From assembly GCF_008039565.1 (NCBI RefSeq), contig NZ_VDUX01000007.1, positions 62,001 through 126,000 of the forward strand: a stretch of DNA of 64,000 bases, written 5' to 3'. This document shows, piece after piece, positions 43,660 through 52,794 of this stretch; the first letter of the stretch is position 1, and each line of letters starts with the position of its first letter. Made by a program: the position numbers and the translations under genes. The notes beneath the pieces were generated by a model. It made no database searches. It had not been told where the DNA came from and saw only the letters and a program-made list of their open reading frames with translations. Source of the DNA: Aeromicrobium terrae. Its GTDB lineage: Bacteria > Actinomycetota > Actinomycetes > Propionibacteriales > Nocardioidaceae.

Positions 43660-46205
43660 GCGAGAACCCTGAGCGGCTCCCCGGCGCCGCCGGATCGGCG
43701 ACGCACGGCGAGATGCACGCCGCCGGCCCGTCCGACGAGGCGCCCGCCCAGGAGGACTTCCTCGACCGCAGCCGGTTCCCGCTCGACCCGTGGCGGCTCG
43801 TCGAGCAGCGCTTCGGCGCCGACGACCTCGGCACCACCGAGTCGCTGTTCTCGGTGGCCAACGGCTACCTGGGCATGCGCGGCAACGTCGAGGAGGGCCG
43901 CGAGTCCTACTCGCACGGCACGTTCATCAACGGCTTCCACGAGACCTGGCCGATCCAGCACGCCGAGGAGGCGTACGGCTTCGCGCGCGTCGGCCAGACG
44001 ATCGTCAACGTCCCCGACGCCAAGGTCATCCGGCTCTACGTCGACGACGAGCCGCTGCTCCTGCCCGTGGCCGACCTGAACGAGTACGAGCGCGGCCTCG
44101 ACTTCCGCGACGGCTACCTCTACCGCGACCTGCTCTGGCGCACGCCCGCCGGCAAGCGCGTCCGGGTGCGCACGCGGCGGATGGTCTCCCTCACCCAGCG
44201 CCACCTGGCGGTGATGACGTTCGAGGTCACCATGCTCGACGAGGCCGCGCCGGTGGCCGTCTCGTCGCAGATCCTCAACCGGCAGGACGGCGAGGACGAG
44301 TACCACGTCGCCGACAAGGCGATGGGCGAAGGCGTCGACCCGCGCAAGGCGTCGCGCGTCCAGCGCCGGGTCCTCGCGCCCATCCACCACTCCGGCGACG
44401 CGGACGCGGGCCGGGTCGCCCTCGGGTTCCGCTGCGTGGACAGCGGCATGACGCTCGCCGTCGCGGCCGACCACACGATCGAGACGAAGAACCGGTTCAC
44501 CACGCACCTGCAGGTCGAGGAGGACCTCGCGAAGCTGGTCTACCGGATCGACGCCCAGCCGGGCGAGACCATCACGCTGACCAAGCTGGTCAGCTATCAC
44601 ACGTCGCGCGGCGTGCCGCCCAAGGAGCTGCTCGACCGGTGCCGTCGCACGCTCGACCGGGCCGCCGCCGATGGGCTCGAGTCCCTGTTCGCGCAGCAGC
44701 GCTCCTGGCTCGACGACTTCTGGCAGCGCAGCGACGTCGAGGTCGAGGGCCAGCTGGAGATCCAGCAGGCGATGCGCTGGAACCTCTTCCAGATCGCGCA
44801 GGCCGCGGCCCGCGCGGAGGGCAGCGGCATCCCGGCCAAGGGCCTCACCGGCTCCGGCTACGGCGGCCACTACTTCTGGGACACCGAGATCTACGTCCTG
44901 CCGTTCCTCACGTACACGCGGCCGTCAGCGGCCCGTGCGGCCATGCGGTTCCGGTACTCGCTCCTCGATGCGGCCCGCCGCCGCGCGCACGAGGTGTCGC
45001 AGTCCGGGGCGCTGTTCCCGTGGCGCACGATCAACGGCGAGGAGGCGTCCGCCTATTACGCCGCGGGCACCGCGCAGTACCACATCAACGCCGACATCGC
45101 GTACGCGCTGATGCAGTACGTCGCCGCCACCGGCGACCTCGACTTCCTCGTCCGCGAGGGCATCGACGTGCTCGTCGAGACCGCGCGCATGTGGGCCGAC
45201 CTCGGCTTCCGCCGGGAGGAGGACGACGGCGAGTTCCACATCCACGGAGTCACCGGCCCGGACGAGTACACCACCGTCGTCAACGACAACCTCTTCACCA
45301 ACGTCATGGCGCGGTTCAACCTCCAGCGCGCCGCCGACGCCGTCCGCGAGCTGCAGCGTCGCGACGGCCCGGAGTACGACGAGCTCGTCGCCCGCCTCGA
45401 GCTCCAGATGAGCGAGGTCGAGGAGTGGGAGCGGGCGGCCGCCGGCATGTCGATCCCGTTCGACGAGCACATGGGCGTGCACCCGCAGGACTTCCACTTC
45501 CTCGAGCGCGAGGTGTGGGACCTGGAGAACACCCCGCTGGAGAAGCGGCCGCTGCTGCTGCACTACCACCCGCTGGTCATCTACCGGTTCCAGGTGCTCA
45601 AGCAGGCCGACGTCGTGCTCGCGCTGTTCCTGCAGGGCGACCTGTTCAGCGACGAGGAGAAGCGGGCCGACTTCGAGTACTACGACCCGATCACCACCGG
45701 CGACTCCTCGCTCTCGGCGGTCGTGCAGTCGATCATCGCCGCCGAGGTGGGCTACGACGAGCTCGCGCTGCGCTACTTCCGCGGCGCCCTGTTCGTCGAC
45801 CTCGCCGACCTGCACCACAACACGTCCGACGGCGTGCACGTCGCGTCCACGGGCGGCGTCTGGAGCGCGCTGGTCTACGGGTTCGGCGGCTTCCGCGACT
45901 ACAACGGCGAGTTCACGCTCGACCCGCGCCTCCCGGAGGACTGGACGTCGCTGACGTTCCGGCTGACGCTGCAGGGTGCGCGAGTGCGGGCGACGGTGCG
46001 GCAGGACGAGCTCGAGCTCGAGATCGAGGACGGCGAGCAGGCCACCCTGGGGGTGCGCGGCGAGAGCGTCACGGTCAAGGCGTCGGAGCCGGTCACGGTG
46101 CCGCTGGACGGCCAGGGCCCACGCATCGAGGGCGCTCCGCCGCCGGTCGCCGGCCGCGAGCGGGCCGACGGAACGGTGATTGCCGCGATCGTGCCCGGAG
46201 CCTGA
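43656..46205 (+). CDS. Glycoside hydrolase family 65 disaccharide phosphorylase
   Basis: An 849-aa inverting phosphorylase, splitting an alpha-linked disaccharide (trehalose, kojibiose, maltose or nigerose) with phosphate to give beta-glucose 1-phosphate. N-terminal beta-sandwich (about 40-300), (alpha/alpha)6 barrel (about 360-740) with phosphate-site and acid region HGVTGPDEYTTVVNDN; E537 is the predicted general acid. C-terminal beta domain follows. Exact substrate cannot be told. GTG 43656 overlaps the pgmB stop, confirming the phosphorylase-phosphoglucomutase pair. Confidence 0.93.
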   Translation: MSENPERLPGAAGSATHGEMHAAGPSDEAPAQEDFLDRSRFPLDPWRLVEQRFGADDLGTTESLFSVANGYLGMRGNVEEGRESYSHGTFINGFHETWPIQHAEEAYGFARVGQTIVNVPDAKVIRLYVDDEPLLLPVADLNEYERGLDFRDGYLYRDLLWRTPAGKRVRVRTRRMVSLTQRHLAVMTFEVTMLDEAAPVAVSSQILNRQDGEDEYHVADKAMGEGVDPRKASRVQRRVLAPIHHSGDADAGRVALGFRCVDSGMTLAVAADHTIETKNRFTTHLQVEEDLAKLVYRIDAQPGETITLTKLVSYHTSRGVPPKELLDRCRRTLDRAAADGLESLFAQQRSWLDDFWQRSDVEVEGQLEIQQAMRWNLFQIAQAAARAEGSGIPAKGLTGSGYGGHYFWDTEIYVLPFLTYTRPSAARAAMRFRYSLLDAARRRAHEVSQSGALFPWRTINGEEASAYYAAGTAQYHINADIAYALMQYVAATGDLDFLVREGIDVLVETARMWADLGFRREEDDGEFHIHGVTGPDEYTTVVNDNLFTNVMARFNLQRAADAVRELQRRDGPEYDELVARLELQMSEVEEWERAAAGMSIPFDEHMGVHPQDFHFLEREVWDLENTPLEKRPLLLHYHPLVIYRFQVLKQADVVLALFLQGDLFSDEEKRADFEYYDPITTGDSSLSAVVQSIIAAEVGYDELALRYFRGALFVDLADLHHNTSDGVHVASTGGVWSALVYGFGGFRDYNGEFTLDPRLPEDWTSLTFRLTLQGARVRATVRQDELELEIEDGEQATLGVRGESVTVKASEPVTVPLDGQGPRIEGAPPPVAGRERADGTVIAAIVPGA

Positions 46206-46215
46206 CCCTCCGACC

Positions 46216-46221
46216 TACACT
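46216..46221 (+). promoter_or_regulatory. -10 box for leaderless start of FHA-like gene
   Basis: TACACT ends seven bases before GTG 46229. Confidence 0.5.
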
Positions 46222-46228
46222 CGATGGC

Positions 46229-46663
46229 GTGCTGATCGTGAAGTACCGCCTGAGCTCGGGGGAGTCCGGCGAGGACGTCGTCGTGGGCGACGACAAGTGG
46301 TCGTTCGGCCGCGGCGGGGGTGACGACGTTCCCACCGTGTCCGTCGACGACCGCCGCATCAGCCGCACCGCCCTTGTCATCCGCGACAGCGGTCCCGGGC
46401 CCGTCGTCTTCCGCGGTCAGCGGGGCGAGCAGGCCCGTGTCGGCCTGATCTCCAACGACGGCAGCACCGCCTGGCTCGAGGAGGGCACCGCCGGGCACTT
46501 CACGAACGAGGCCCGTCGCGTCGAGTTCTACCTGGGTGACGAGAAGGTGCTCACCCTGGAGGTCGACTTCGCCGAGCGCGGGTCGGTCGTCGAGCGGCAG
46601 CAGCGACCCGGCGGGGGTGCCGGGCCGCAGGCGGCAGATGTCGCGGCACAATCGGAGGCGTGA
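46229..46663 (+). CDS. Small FHA-like domain protein
   Basis: A 144-aa protein whose residues about 5-110 resemble a forkhead-associated fold: SFGRGGGDDVPTVSVDDRRI then SRTALVIRDSGPGPVVF and FYLGDEKVLTLEV. The usual FHA Arg-Ser-His set is degenerate (GRGGGDD, RRISR), so phosphothreonine binding is unsure. The C-terminal tail RPGGGAGPQAADVAA is encoded by dispersed repeat D. GTG 46229 is set by the -10 box. It overlaps the adenosine deaminase gene by GTGA. Confidence 0.72.
   Translation: MLIVKYRLSSGESGEDVVVGDDKWSFGRGGGDDVPTVSVDDRRISRTALVIRDSGPGPVVFRGQRGEQARVGLISNDGSTAWLEEGTAGHFTNEARRVEFYLGDEKVLTLEVDFAERGSVVERQQRPGGGAGPQAADVAAQSEA
46607..46640. repeat. Dispersed repeat D, copy 3, at 3' end of FHA-like gene
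   Basis: Opposite orientation on the chromosome to copies 1 and 2; encodes PGGGAGPQAADV, nearly the peptide made from copy 2 in arginine deiminase. Confidence 0.85.
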
Positions 46664-47661
46664 CCTTCGTCGAGGGCCTGCCCAAGGCCGAGCTGCACGT
46701 CCATCACGTCGGATCCGCGTCGATCGAGGCGGTCTCCACGCTCGCGGCACGGCATGAGGGCTCGACCTCGGTGCCGAGCGATCCGGCCGAGCTGGCCCGG
46801 TACTTCGAGTTCACCGACTTCGGCCACTTCATCGAGGTCTACCTGTCGGTCGTCGACCTGCTGCGCACGCCCGAGGACATCTGGACGCTGACGCACGAGG
46901 TCGCGCGTGACCTGGCCGCGCAGAACGTCCGCTACGCCGAGCTGACGATGACGCCGTACACGTCGATCGTCCGCGGCATCGCCGCCGAGGCGTACTGCGA
47001 GGCCATCGAGGACGCCCGCCGCACGGCCGAGTCCGACTTCGACCTGACGCTGCGCTGGTGCTTCGACATCCCCGGTGAGTCGGGCGTCCCGTCGGCCGAC
47101 GTCACGCTCGACACCGCCCTGCGGCTCAAGCCCGACGGACTCGTGAGCTTCGGCCTCGGTGGCCCGGAGGTCGGCGTCCCGCGGCCGCAGTTCGCACCGC
47201 ACTTCGAGCAGGCCCGCGCCGCCGGGCTGCACAGCGTCCCGCACGCCGGCGAGTCCACCGGCCCGGAGAGCATCTGGGACTCGGTGCGGCACCTCGGCGC
47301 CGAGCGCATCGGCCACGGCATCGCCGCCGCGCAGGACCCCGAGCTGATGGCGCACCTGGCGTCGGAGGGCATCGTGCTGGAGGTCTGCCCGACGTCGAAC
47401 GTCCGCACCCGCTCGGTGCCGTCGCTCGCGGAGCACCCGCTGCCGACGCTCGTCGCGGCCGGCGTGCCGGTCACCATCAACTCCGACGACCCACCGATGT
47501 TCGACACCACGCTCAACGCCGAGTACGAGGTCGCGCGGGAGCTGCTCGGCCTCGACGACGCTGGCGTGGCCGACCTCGCTCGTGCGTCGGTCCGTGCCTC
47601 GTTCGCGCCGGTCGACGTGAAGTCGGCGATCCTCGCCGAGATCGACGCCTACGCGGGCTGA
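46660..47661 (+). CDS. Adenosine deaminase family protein
   Basis: A 333-aa zinc amidohydrolase converting adenosine (or a related purine nucleoside) to inosine. KAELHVHHVGS gives the metal HxH; SFGLGGPEVG, the HAGE motif (PHAGESTGP), ERIGHGIAAA and NSDDPPMF supply the remaining ligands and catalytic residues. The residue after HVH is histidine where most ADAs have leucine. Aminofutalosine deaminase is an alternative within this family. Coupled to the FHA-like gene upstream. Confidence 0.9.
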   Translation: MTFVEGLPKAELHVHHVGSASIEAVSTLAARHEGSTSVPSDPAELARYFEFTDFGHFIEVYLSVVDLLRTPEDIWTLTHEVARDLAAQNVRYAELTMTPYTSIVRGIAAEAYCEAIEDARRTAESDFDLTLRWCFDIPGESGVPSADVTLDTALRLKPDGLVSFGLGGPEVGVPRPQFAPHFEQARAAGLHSVPHAGESTGPESIWDSVRHLGAERIGHGIAAAQDPELMAHLASEGIVLEVCPTSNVRTRSVPSLAEHPLPTLVAAGVPVTINSDDPPMFDTTLNAEYEVARELLGLDDAGVADLARASVRASFAPVDVKSAILAEIDAYAG

Positions 47662-47705
47662 CCCGGCACGGGCTCGACACCAGCAATGCTCACCAGGAGA
47701 ACCCG

Positions 47706-48287
47706 ATGACCGTCTTCACGCACATGACGATGTCGCTCGACGGCTTCATCGCCGATCCTGACGACGGCATCGAGGAGCTCTTCGGCTGGTACGGGGCCGG
47801 CGACGTCGCGGTGCCGTCGGCGAACGAGGGCGTCTCGCTGTCGGTCGACGAGCGCTCGGCCGAGATGCTCGCGAGCTACATGACCGCGGGCGCACTTGTC
47901 TGCGGCCGCCGACTGTTCGACCTCACGGACGGTTGGGGCGATCAGCACCCTGTCGGAGCGCCGGTCGTCGTGGTCACCCACCGTCCGCCCGAGGACGCGG
48001 ACCGGTGGCCGCGCACGACGTTCGTCGACTCCGTCGAAGCCGCGATCGAGCGGGCCAAGGACGTCGCAGGGGATCGAAACGTCACGATCGCCAGCGCCGA
48101 CATCGCCGCCCAGGCTCTCGACCTGGGGCTGGTCGACGAGGTGCACGTCAGCCTGGTGCCAGTGCTCATGGGCGAAGGCATCCCGTACTTCGCGAGGCTC
48201 GGGGCCGCGCCGCACCGGTTCGAGGACCCGACGGTCGTCGAGGGCAAGCGGGCAACCCACCTGGCGTACCGGGTCCGCCGGGACTGA
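47706..48287 (+). CDS. Dihydrofolate reductase family protein (second copy type)
   Basis: A 193-aa RibD-C/DHFR-fold protein starting MTVFTHMTMSLDGFIADPDD, with GALVCGRRLFDLTDGWGD and TIASADIAAQALDLGLVDEV. Related to but clearly distinct from the 176-aa protein at 42370-42900. Substrate unknown. AGGAG before ATG 47706 makes it one of the fewer genes here with a clear ribosome site. Confidence 0.88.
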   Translation: MTVFTHMTMSLDGFIADPDDGIEELFGWYGAGDVAVPSANEGVSLSVDERSAEMLASYMTAGALVCGRRLFDLTDGWGDQHPVGAPVVVVTHRPPEDADRWPRTTFVDSVEAAIERAKDVAGDRNVTIASADIAAQALDLGLVDEVHVSLVPVLMGEGIPYFARLGAAPHRFEDPTVVEGKRATHLAYRVRRD

Positions 48288-48289
48288 CC

Positions 48290-49966
48290 TCAGGCCGGGG
48301 CGGGGGCCGGGGCGATGGGGACTCGCACCAGCAGGACGCCGTGCTGCACCTCGGCGGTGATCTCCGTGCCGTCGCCCACCGGGTCGCCGTCGAGCTGCAT
48401 CGGCATCGGCTTCTCGGCCCGGATGACGACCTTCTTGCCGGCCAGCCGGTCGAGCCGCTCGTTGGTGCGCCGCTGCCGGCCCATGACGCGCACGACGATG
48501 GCGAGCCAGCCGATGAACCGCTTCGGCGCGAGCACCACGACGTCGAGCTGGCCGTCGTCGATCTGCGCGTCCGGGAGCAGCGGGATTCCGGCCTGCAGGA
48601 ACCCGACGTTGCCGATGACCACGGTGCGGGCGCGGAACTTCTTGAACTCGCCGTCGTCGACGCTGATCTCGACCCGCATGGCGGGGAACCGCAGGGCCTT
48701 GACGCCGGAGACGAAGTAGGCGAACCAGCCGACCTTCTGCTTCAGGTTGTCGTCGACGCCGGTCATGATCGCGGCGTCCATGCCGAGGCCGGCCATCACG
48801 AGGAAGCAGGTCTCCGTGCCGGTGGGGGTCTCGTTCTCGTCCGCGTCCTCGCGGTCGTCGTCCGTCTCGGCCGCCGGGTCCTGGAGGACGGCGTCGGTGC
48901 GGAACGTCGCGAGGTCGACGGCCTTGTCCTGCCCGCCGAACGCGACCTCGAGGGCATCGCGCATGTTGAGCGGGATGCCGATGTTGCGAGCCAGCAGGTT
49001 GCCGGTGCCGTGCGGGATGATCCCGACCGCGATGCCCGTGCGGGCCGCCTCCTCGCACACGGCGCGGACGGTGCCGTCGCCGCCCGCCGCCACGATGAGG
49101 TCGACGTCGGCCTCGAGGGCGGCCTGCGTCTGCCCGCGACCGGTGTCCTCGATGGTGGTCTCGAACCACAGCGGCTCGCGCCAGCCGGCCGGTCGGGAGA
49201 CGGCCAGGACGCGGGCCTTGAACTCGTTCAGGTCGCCGACCTTCGACGGGTTGACCACCACCGCGAACCGCTTGCGGCCGGTGCCCGTGAGCACGGCGAG
49301 CTCGTGCGGCAGCCGGGCGGCCGCGGGCACCAGCACGTGCCAGGCCGCGAGCGTGACGGCGACGCCGACGCAGAACCCGGCGATGACGTCGGAGAGGTAG
49401 TGGACGCCGAGCAGGATGCGGCTCAGCCCGACGCCGAGACCGATCAGCACCCAGAGGGCGATCAGGATCCGCCGGCGCCAGCCGCGCCCGGTGAGGACGA
49501 TCGTCAGCAGCGTCGCGACGGTGACGAGCAGCCCGGCCGCGGCCGAGTGGCCGCTCGGGAAGGAGTAGGAGACGAGCTCGCGGAGCGGCTCGTCGAACGA
49601 CGGCCGGTCCCGGCGGAAGATCAGCTTGAGCAACGCGTTGCCGCCGAGCGCCAGCGTGCCGCTGACGACGACCCAGCCGGCGAGCCGCCGCTCCCCGCGC
49701 CAGGCGGTGTACGCCGCGACGAGCAGGAGGACGCCGATGACCGGCAGGTTCGAGAACGCGATGGCCACGCCGTCGAGGAACGACAGCATCCGGTCGGAGC
49801 TGCTGCCGATGTCGTAGCCCCAGTCGGCGACGTCGTCGTCGACGCCCTGGGTGGCCCCCACGGCGACCAGCACGGCCAGCACCACCCACAGCACGACCGG
49901 GACGGCGATCGCCTGGGTGAAGAGCGAGGGTCGCGTCGGTTCGGCGCGTCGCAGGTCGAACGGCAC
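48290..49966 (-). CDS. PAP2 phosphatase-diacylglycerol kinase fusion protein
   Basis: A 558-aa two-domain membrane enzyme. Residues about 15-225 form a PAP2 lipid phosphatase with five to six helices: KLIFRRDRP, SYSFPSGHSAAAG and SRILLGVHYLSDV. Residues about 235-558 are a DAGK/sphingosine kinase-like catalytic domain: FAVVVNPSKVGD, AAGGDGTVRAV, GIIPHGTGNLLARN and a C-terminal DGDPVGDGTEI. A negatively charged insertion (TDDDREDADENET) interrupts the kinase domain. The domains act in opposite directions on phosphatidic acid/diacylglycerol, or the PAP2 may act on undecaprenyl pyrophosphate. Confidence 0.92.
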   Translation of the reverse strand: MPFDLRRAEPTRPSLFTQAIAVPVVLWVVLAVLVAVGATQGVDDDVADWGYDIGSSSDRMLSFLDGVAIAFSNLPVIGVLLLVAAYTAWRGERRLAGWVVVSGTLALGGNALLKLIFRRDRPSFDEPLRELVSYSFPSGHSAAAGLLVTVATLLTIVLTGRGWRRRILIALWVLIGLGVGLSRILLGVHYLSDVIAGFCVGVAVTLAAWHVLVPAAARLPHELAVLTGTGRKRFAVVVNPSKVGDLNEFKARVLAVSRPAGWREPLWFETTIEDTGRGQTQAALEADVDLIVAAGGDGTVRAVCEEAARTGIAVGIIPHGTGNLLARNIGIPLNMRDALEVAFGGQDKAVDLATFRTDAVLQDPAAETDDDREDADENETPTGTETCFLVMAGLGMDAAIMTGVDDNLKQKVGWFAYFVSGVKALRFPAMRVEISVDDGEFKKFRARTVVIGNVGFLQAGIPLLPDAQIDDGQLDVVVLAPKRFIGWLAIVVRVMGRQRRTNERLDRLAGKKVVIRAEKPMPMQLDGDPVGDGTEITAEVQHGVLLVRVPIAPAPAPA

Positions 49967-50019
49967 GGCACTCCCGGGCTCCGGCGAAAGGGTCGCTCAA
50001 GCCTAGTCGACTGCGCAGA

Positions 50020-50025
50020 TAAGGT
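50020..50025 (+). promoter_or_regulatory. -10 box for leaderless start of serS
   Basis: TAAGGT ends six bases before GTG 50032. Confidence 0.55.
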
Positions 50026-50031
50026 GGATTC

Positions 50032-51300
50032 GTGATCGACCCCCGGCTGCTGCGCGACGACCCGGACACCCTGCGCGAGGCCCAGCGCCGACGGGGTGCG
50101 TCCCCCGATCTCGTCGACGAGCTCATCGCCGCCGACGAGCAGCGCCGCCACTCCATCGCCGCGTTCGAGGCGGTCCGCTCCGAGCAGAAGAATCTCGGCA
50201 AGCTGATCCCGAAGGCGAAGGGCGAGGAGAAGCAGGCGCTGCTCGCGCAGACCAAGGAGCTCAGCGCGAAGGTCAAGGAGGCCGAGGCCGCGCAGGCCGA
50301 GGCCGGGCAGGCGTTCGACGCCCTGCTGCGCGCGCTGCCCAACCCCGCGTCCACCGACGCTCCGGAGGGCGGCGAGGACGACTTCGTCGTGCTCGACACC
50401 GTCGGCACCCCGCGCGACTTCGCCGCCGAGGGCTTCGAGCCGCGCGACCACCTCGAGCTCGGCCGCATCCTCGGCGCCATCGACACCGAGCGCGGCGCCA
50501 AGGTCAGCGGCGCCCGGTTCTACTACCTCACCGGCGCAGGCGCCCGGCTCGAGCTGGCGCTCACCCAGCTCGCCATGAACACGGCGTCGGAGTGGGGCTT
50601 CACGCCGATGATCCCGCCGGCGCTCGTGAAGCCGAGCGCCATGGAGGGCACCGGCTTCCTCGGCCAGGCGGCCGACGACGTCTACCACCTGGAAAAGGAC
50701 GACCTCTACCTCGTCGGCACGTCCGAGGTGCCGCTCGCCGCGTACCACTCCGACGAGATCCTCGACGCCGACTCGCTCCCGCGCCGCTACGCCGGGTTCA
50801 GCCCCTGCTACCGGCGCGAGGCCGGCTCGTACGGCAAGGACACGCGCGGCATCTTCCGGGTCCACTGGTTCGACAAGGTCGAGATGTTCGTCTTCACCAC
50901 GCCCGAGGAGGCCGCCGCCGAGCACGAGCGGCTGCTCGGCTGGGAGCGCGCCTGGCTCGACGCGCTCGAGCTGCCGTACCGCGTCATCGACGTCGCGGCC
51001 GGCGACCTCGGCCTGTCCGCCGTCCGGAAGTTCGACTGCGAGGCCTGGATCCCGACGCAGGAGCGCTACCGCGAGGTGTCGTCGGCCTCCAACTGCACGC
51101 AGTTCCAGGCCCGGCGCCTCGACATCCGCGTGCGCGAGGGGGACTCCGTCTCGCCGCTGGCCACCCTCAACGGCACGCTCTGCGCGATGACGCGCACCAT
51201 CGTCGCGCTGCTGGAGAACGGCCAGCAGGCGGACGGCTCCGTGCGCCTGCCCGCCGCGCTGCACCCCTTCATCGGTGAGGTCCTGGAGCCCATCACGTGA
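50032..51300 (+). CDS. serS: Serine-tRNA ligase
   Basis: Class II synthetase of 422 aa charging tRNA-Ser (and tRNA-Sec where present). N-terminal coiled-coil arm (about 35-105, [20 protein letters not shown] onward) binds the tRNA long arm; motif 2 [20 protein letters not shown] and motif 3 [20 protein letters not shown] in the core. GTG start fits both the family N-terminus and the leaderless box. Overlaps the HAD gene by GTGA. Confidence 0.97.
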   Translation: MIDPRLLRDDPDTLREAQRRRGASPDLVDELIAADEQRRHSIAAFEAVRSEQKNLGKLIPKAKGEEKQALLAQTKELSAKVKEAEAAQAEAGQAFDALLRALPNPASTDAPEGGEDDFVVLDTVGTPRDFAAEGFEPRDHLELGRILGAIDTERGAKVSGARFYYLTGAGARLELALTQLAMNTASEWGFTPMIPPALVKPSAMEGTGFLGQAADDVYHLEKDDLYLVGTSEVPLAAYHSDEILDADSLPRRYAGFSPCYRREAGSYGKDTRGIFRVHWFDKVEMFVFTTPEEAAAEHERLLGWERAWLDALELPYRVIDVAAGDLGLSAVRKFDCEAWIPTQERYREVSSASNCTQFQARRLDIRVREGDSVSPLATLNGTLCAMTRTIVALLENGQQADGSVRLPAALHPFIGEVLEPIT

Positions 51301-52079
51301 CGTTCCACCCGCGGGTGGCCGCCCTGGACGTCGACGGCACGCTGGTGGACAACCACAACGGGCTCAGCCCGGCTGTCCGGGAGAGCGTGCGCGCGCTCGC
51401 CGACGCCGGCGTCGAGATCGTCGTGGCCACCGGCCGCGCCGCTCCTGGCGCCATGGAGGTCATCGACCGCCTCGGCCTCGACGACGGACTCGTCGTCACG
51501 AGCAACGGCGCCATCGTCGCCGGGTATCACCCGTTCGAGGTGCTGCAGAGCGTCACGTTCGACGCGTCCGAGGCGGTCCGTCGCGTGCTCGAGCACGTGC
51601 CCGACGCCCTCGTCGCCGTCGAGGAGGTCGGCGTCGGCTACCGGGTGAGCCAGCCGTTCCCCGAAGGCGAGGTCAGCGGGCGCATCACGGTGGAGGACGT
51701 CGACTCACTCGTCGCCGAGCCGGTCACCCGCGTCATCATCCGCGCCGTCGACCAGGACCCGCACGAGTTCGCGTCGCTCGTCGACGGCCTCGGCCTGCAC
51801 GACATCAACTACTACATCGGCTACACCGCGTGGCTCGACCTCGCGCCGCAAGGCGTCTCCAAGGCGTCGGGCCTGGAGATGGTGTGCGCGCGGCTCGACG
51901 TCGCGGCCGCCGACGTGCTCGCCGTCGGCGACGGCTTCAACGACGTCGAGATGCTCGAGTGGGCCGGGCGGGGCGTGGCCATGGGCCAGGCGCCGCCCGA
52001 GGTGCAGGCCGCAGCCGACGACGTGACCGCCGTCGTCGAGGACGACGGCCTCGTCGCCGAGCTGTCCCGCTACCTCTAG
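51297..52079 (+). CDS. HAD hydrolase, Cof-type subfamily IIB
   Basis: A 260-aa phosphatase: motif [12 protein letters not shown], motif [12 protein letters not shown], cap domain 85-190, and motif [20 protein letters not shown]. Cof-type enzymes act on sugar phosphates, pyridoxal phosphate or flavins; substrate not known. Translationally coupled to serS, an association common in actinobacteria. Followed by an inverted pair of dispersed repeats. Confidence 0.92.
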   Translation: MTFHPRVAALDVDGTLVDNHNGLSPAVRESVRALADAGVEIVVATGRAAPGAMEVIDRLGLDDGLVVTSNGAIVAGYHPFEVLQSVTFDASEAVRRVLEHVPDALVAVEEVGVGYRVSQPFPEGEVSGRITVEDVDSLVAEPVTRVIIRAVDQDPHEFASLVDGLGLHDINYYIGYTAWLDLAPQGVSKASGLEMVCARLDVAAADVLAVGDGFNDVEMLEWAGRGVAMGQAPPEVQAAADDVTAVVEDDGLVAELSRYL

Positions 52080-52088
52080 CCGCCGCTC

Positions 52089-52202
52089 GGTGGTCGAGTG
52101 CCTCGCGAGCGCCAGCGAGTGAGGTGTATCGAGACCACACGCAGGTATGAAGGCTCGCGTGGTCTCGATACGCCGCTCGTTCCTCGCGGCTACTCGACCA
52201 CC
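52089..52202. repeat. Inverted pair of dispersed palindromic repeats
   Basis: Left arm 52089-52138 begins GGTGGTCGAG and ends TATCGAGACCAC; right arm 52159-52202 is its inverted relative, from GTGGTCTCGATA to CTCGACCACC, with a 20-base spacer. The inner parts differ but both carry Arg/Glu-type GCGAG/CTCGC runs. It is the REP-like element common in Nocardioidaceae genomes (recognition from memory) and sits between convergent genes. Confidence 0.85.
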
Positions 52203-52213
52203 GGTGACTGGGT

Positions 52214-52738
52214 CTAGGCCACGTGCGCCGTGGAGAGCTGGTCGAACGCGTCGAGCACCTGCTCGAGCGTCGGCCGGCTCTCGGACGTCGCGTCGTCGAC
52301 GGCCGTGGCCGCCTTCTGACGCTCACGCCGCAGGTGCCGCTTGATCGTCGACGTCGAGCACCCCAGCCGTTCGGCGAGCTGCTGGCAGGTGTCCTTCGGG
52401 TGCGCCTGCCGGGCAGCGATGACCGCCTCGTGACTGACCGGACCGCCGCCGACCCGAGGTGCGCCGAACGGCGCAAGACTCGGTTGCGCCACCTCGATGC
52501 CGAGCTGCCGGCGCATGGCCGTCCGCTCGGACTCGGTGGTGCAGGCGACGTAGCCCGAGATGTCGACCTCGACCACCGCGCGATACAGGCAGTCGAACAT
52601 CACCGGACATCCGGCGCACTGCCGGTGCAGCGATCGGACGGTGCCGATCATGGTGACGGACGGGTCGTTCAGACGTTCGTCGAGATACGTGTCCGGCGCC
52701 GCAGCGCACGGAGGCATAGCACTATCAGTGGACCACAT
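52214..52738 (-). CDS. WhiB-like protein with C-terminal helix-turn-helix
   Basis: A 174-aa protein. N-terminal WhiB-like module: PPCAAAP then QCAGCPVMFDC supply four cysteines for an FeS cluster. The normal G(V/I)WGG turn is replaced by GYVACTTESER. C-terminal part (about 100-150) reads VSHEAVIAARQAHPKDTCQQ, LAERLGCSTSTIKRHLRRER, a helix-turn-helix of its own. ATG 52738 is chosen because upstream candidates precede the family start. Probably cotranscribed with bpa 56 bases upstream. Confidence 0.82.
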   Translation of the reverse strand: MWSTDSAMPPCAAAPDTYLDERLNDPSVTMIGTVRSLHRQCAGCPVMFDCLYRAVVEVDISGYVACTTESERTAMRRQLGIEVAQPSLAPFGAPRVGGGPVSHEAVIAARQAHPKDTCQQLAERLGCSTSTIKRHLRRERQKAATAVDDATSESRPTLEQVLDAFDQLSTAHVA

Positions 52739-52794
52739 GGGCTCCCTCTTCCCACTGGTGCACGGAACTCCCATACCGTGCACTTGGTCACACT

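Noticed and set aside
47649..50501. A 950-codon minus-strand open frame
   Set aside because: Shadow of the PAP2-kinase and serS genes; no recognisable domain.
52089..52202. CRISPR array
   Set aside because: Only two related units in inverted orientation, not direct repeats with spacers.
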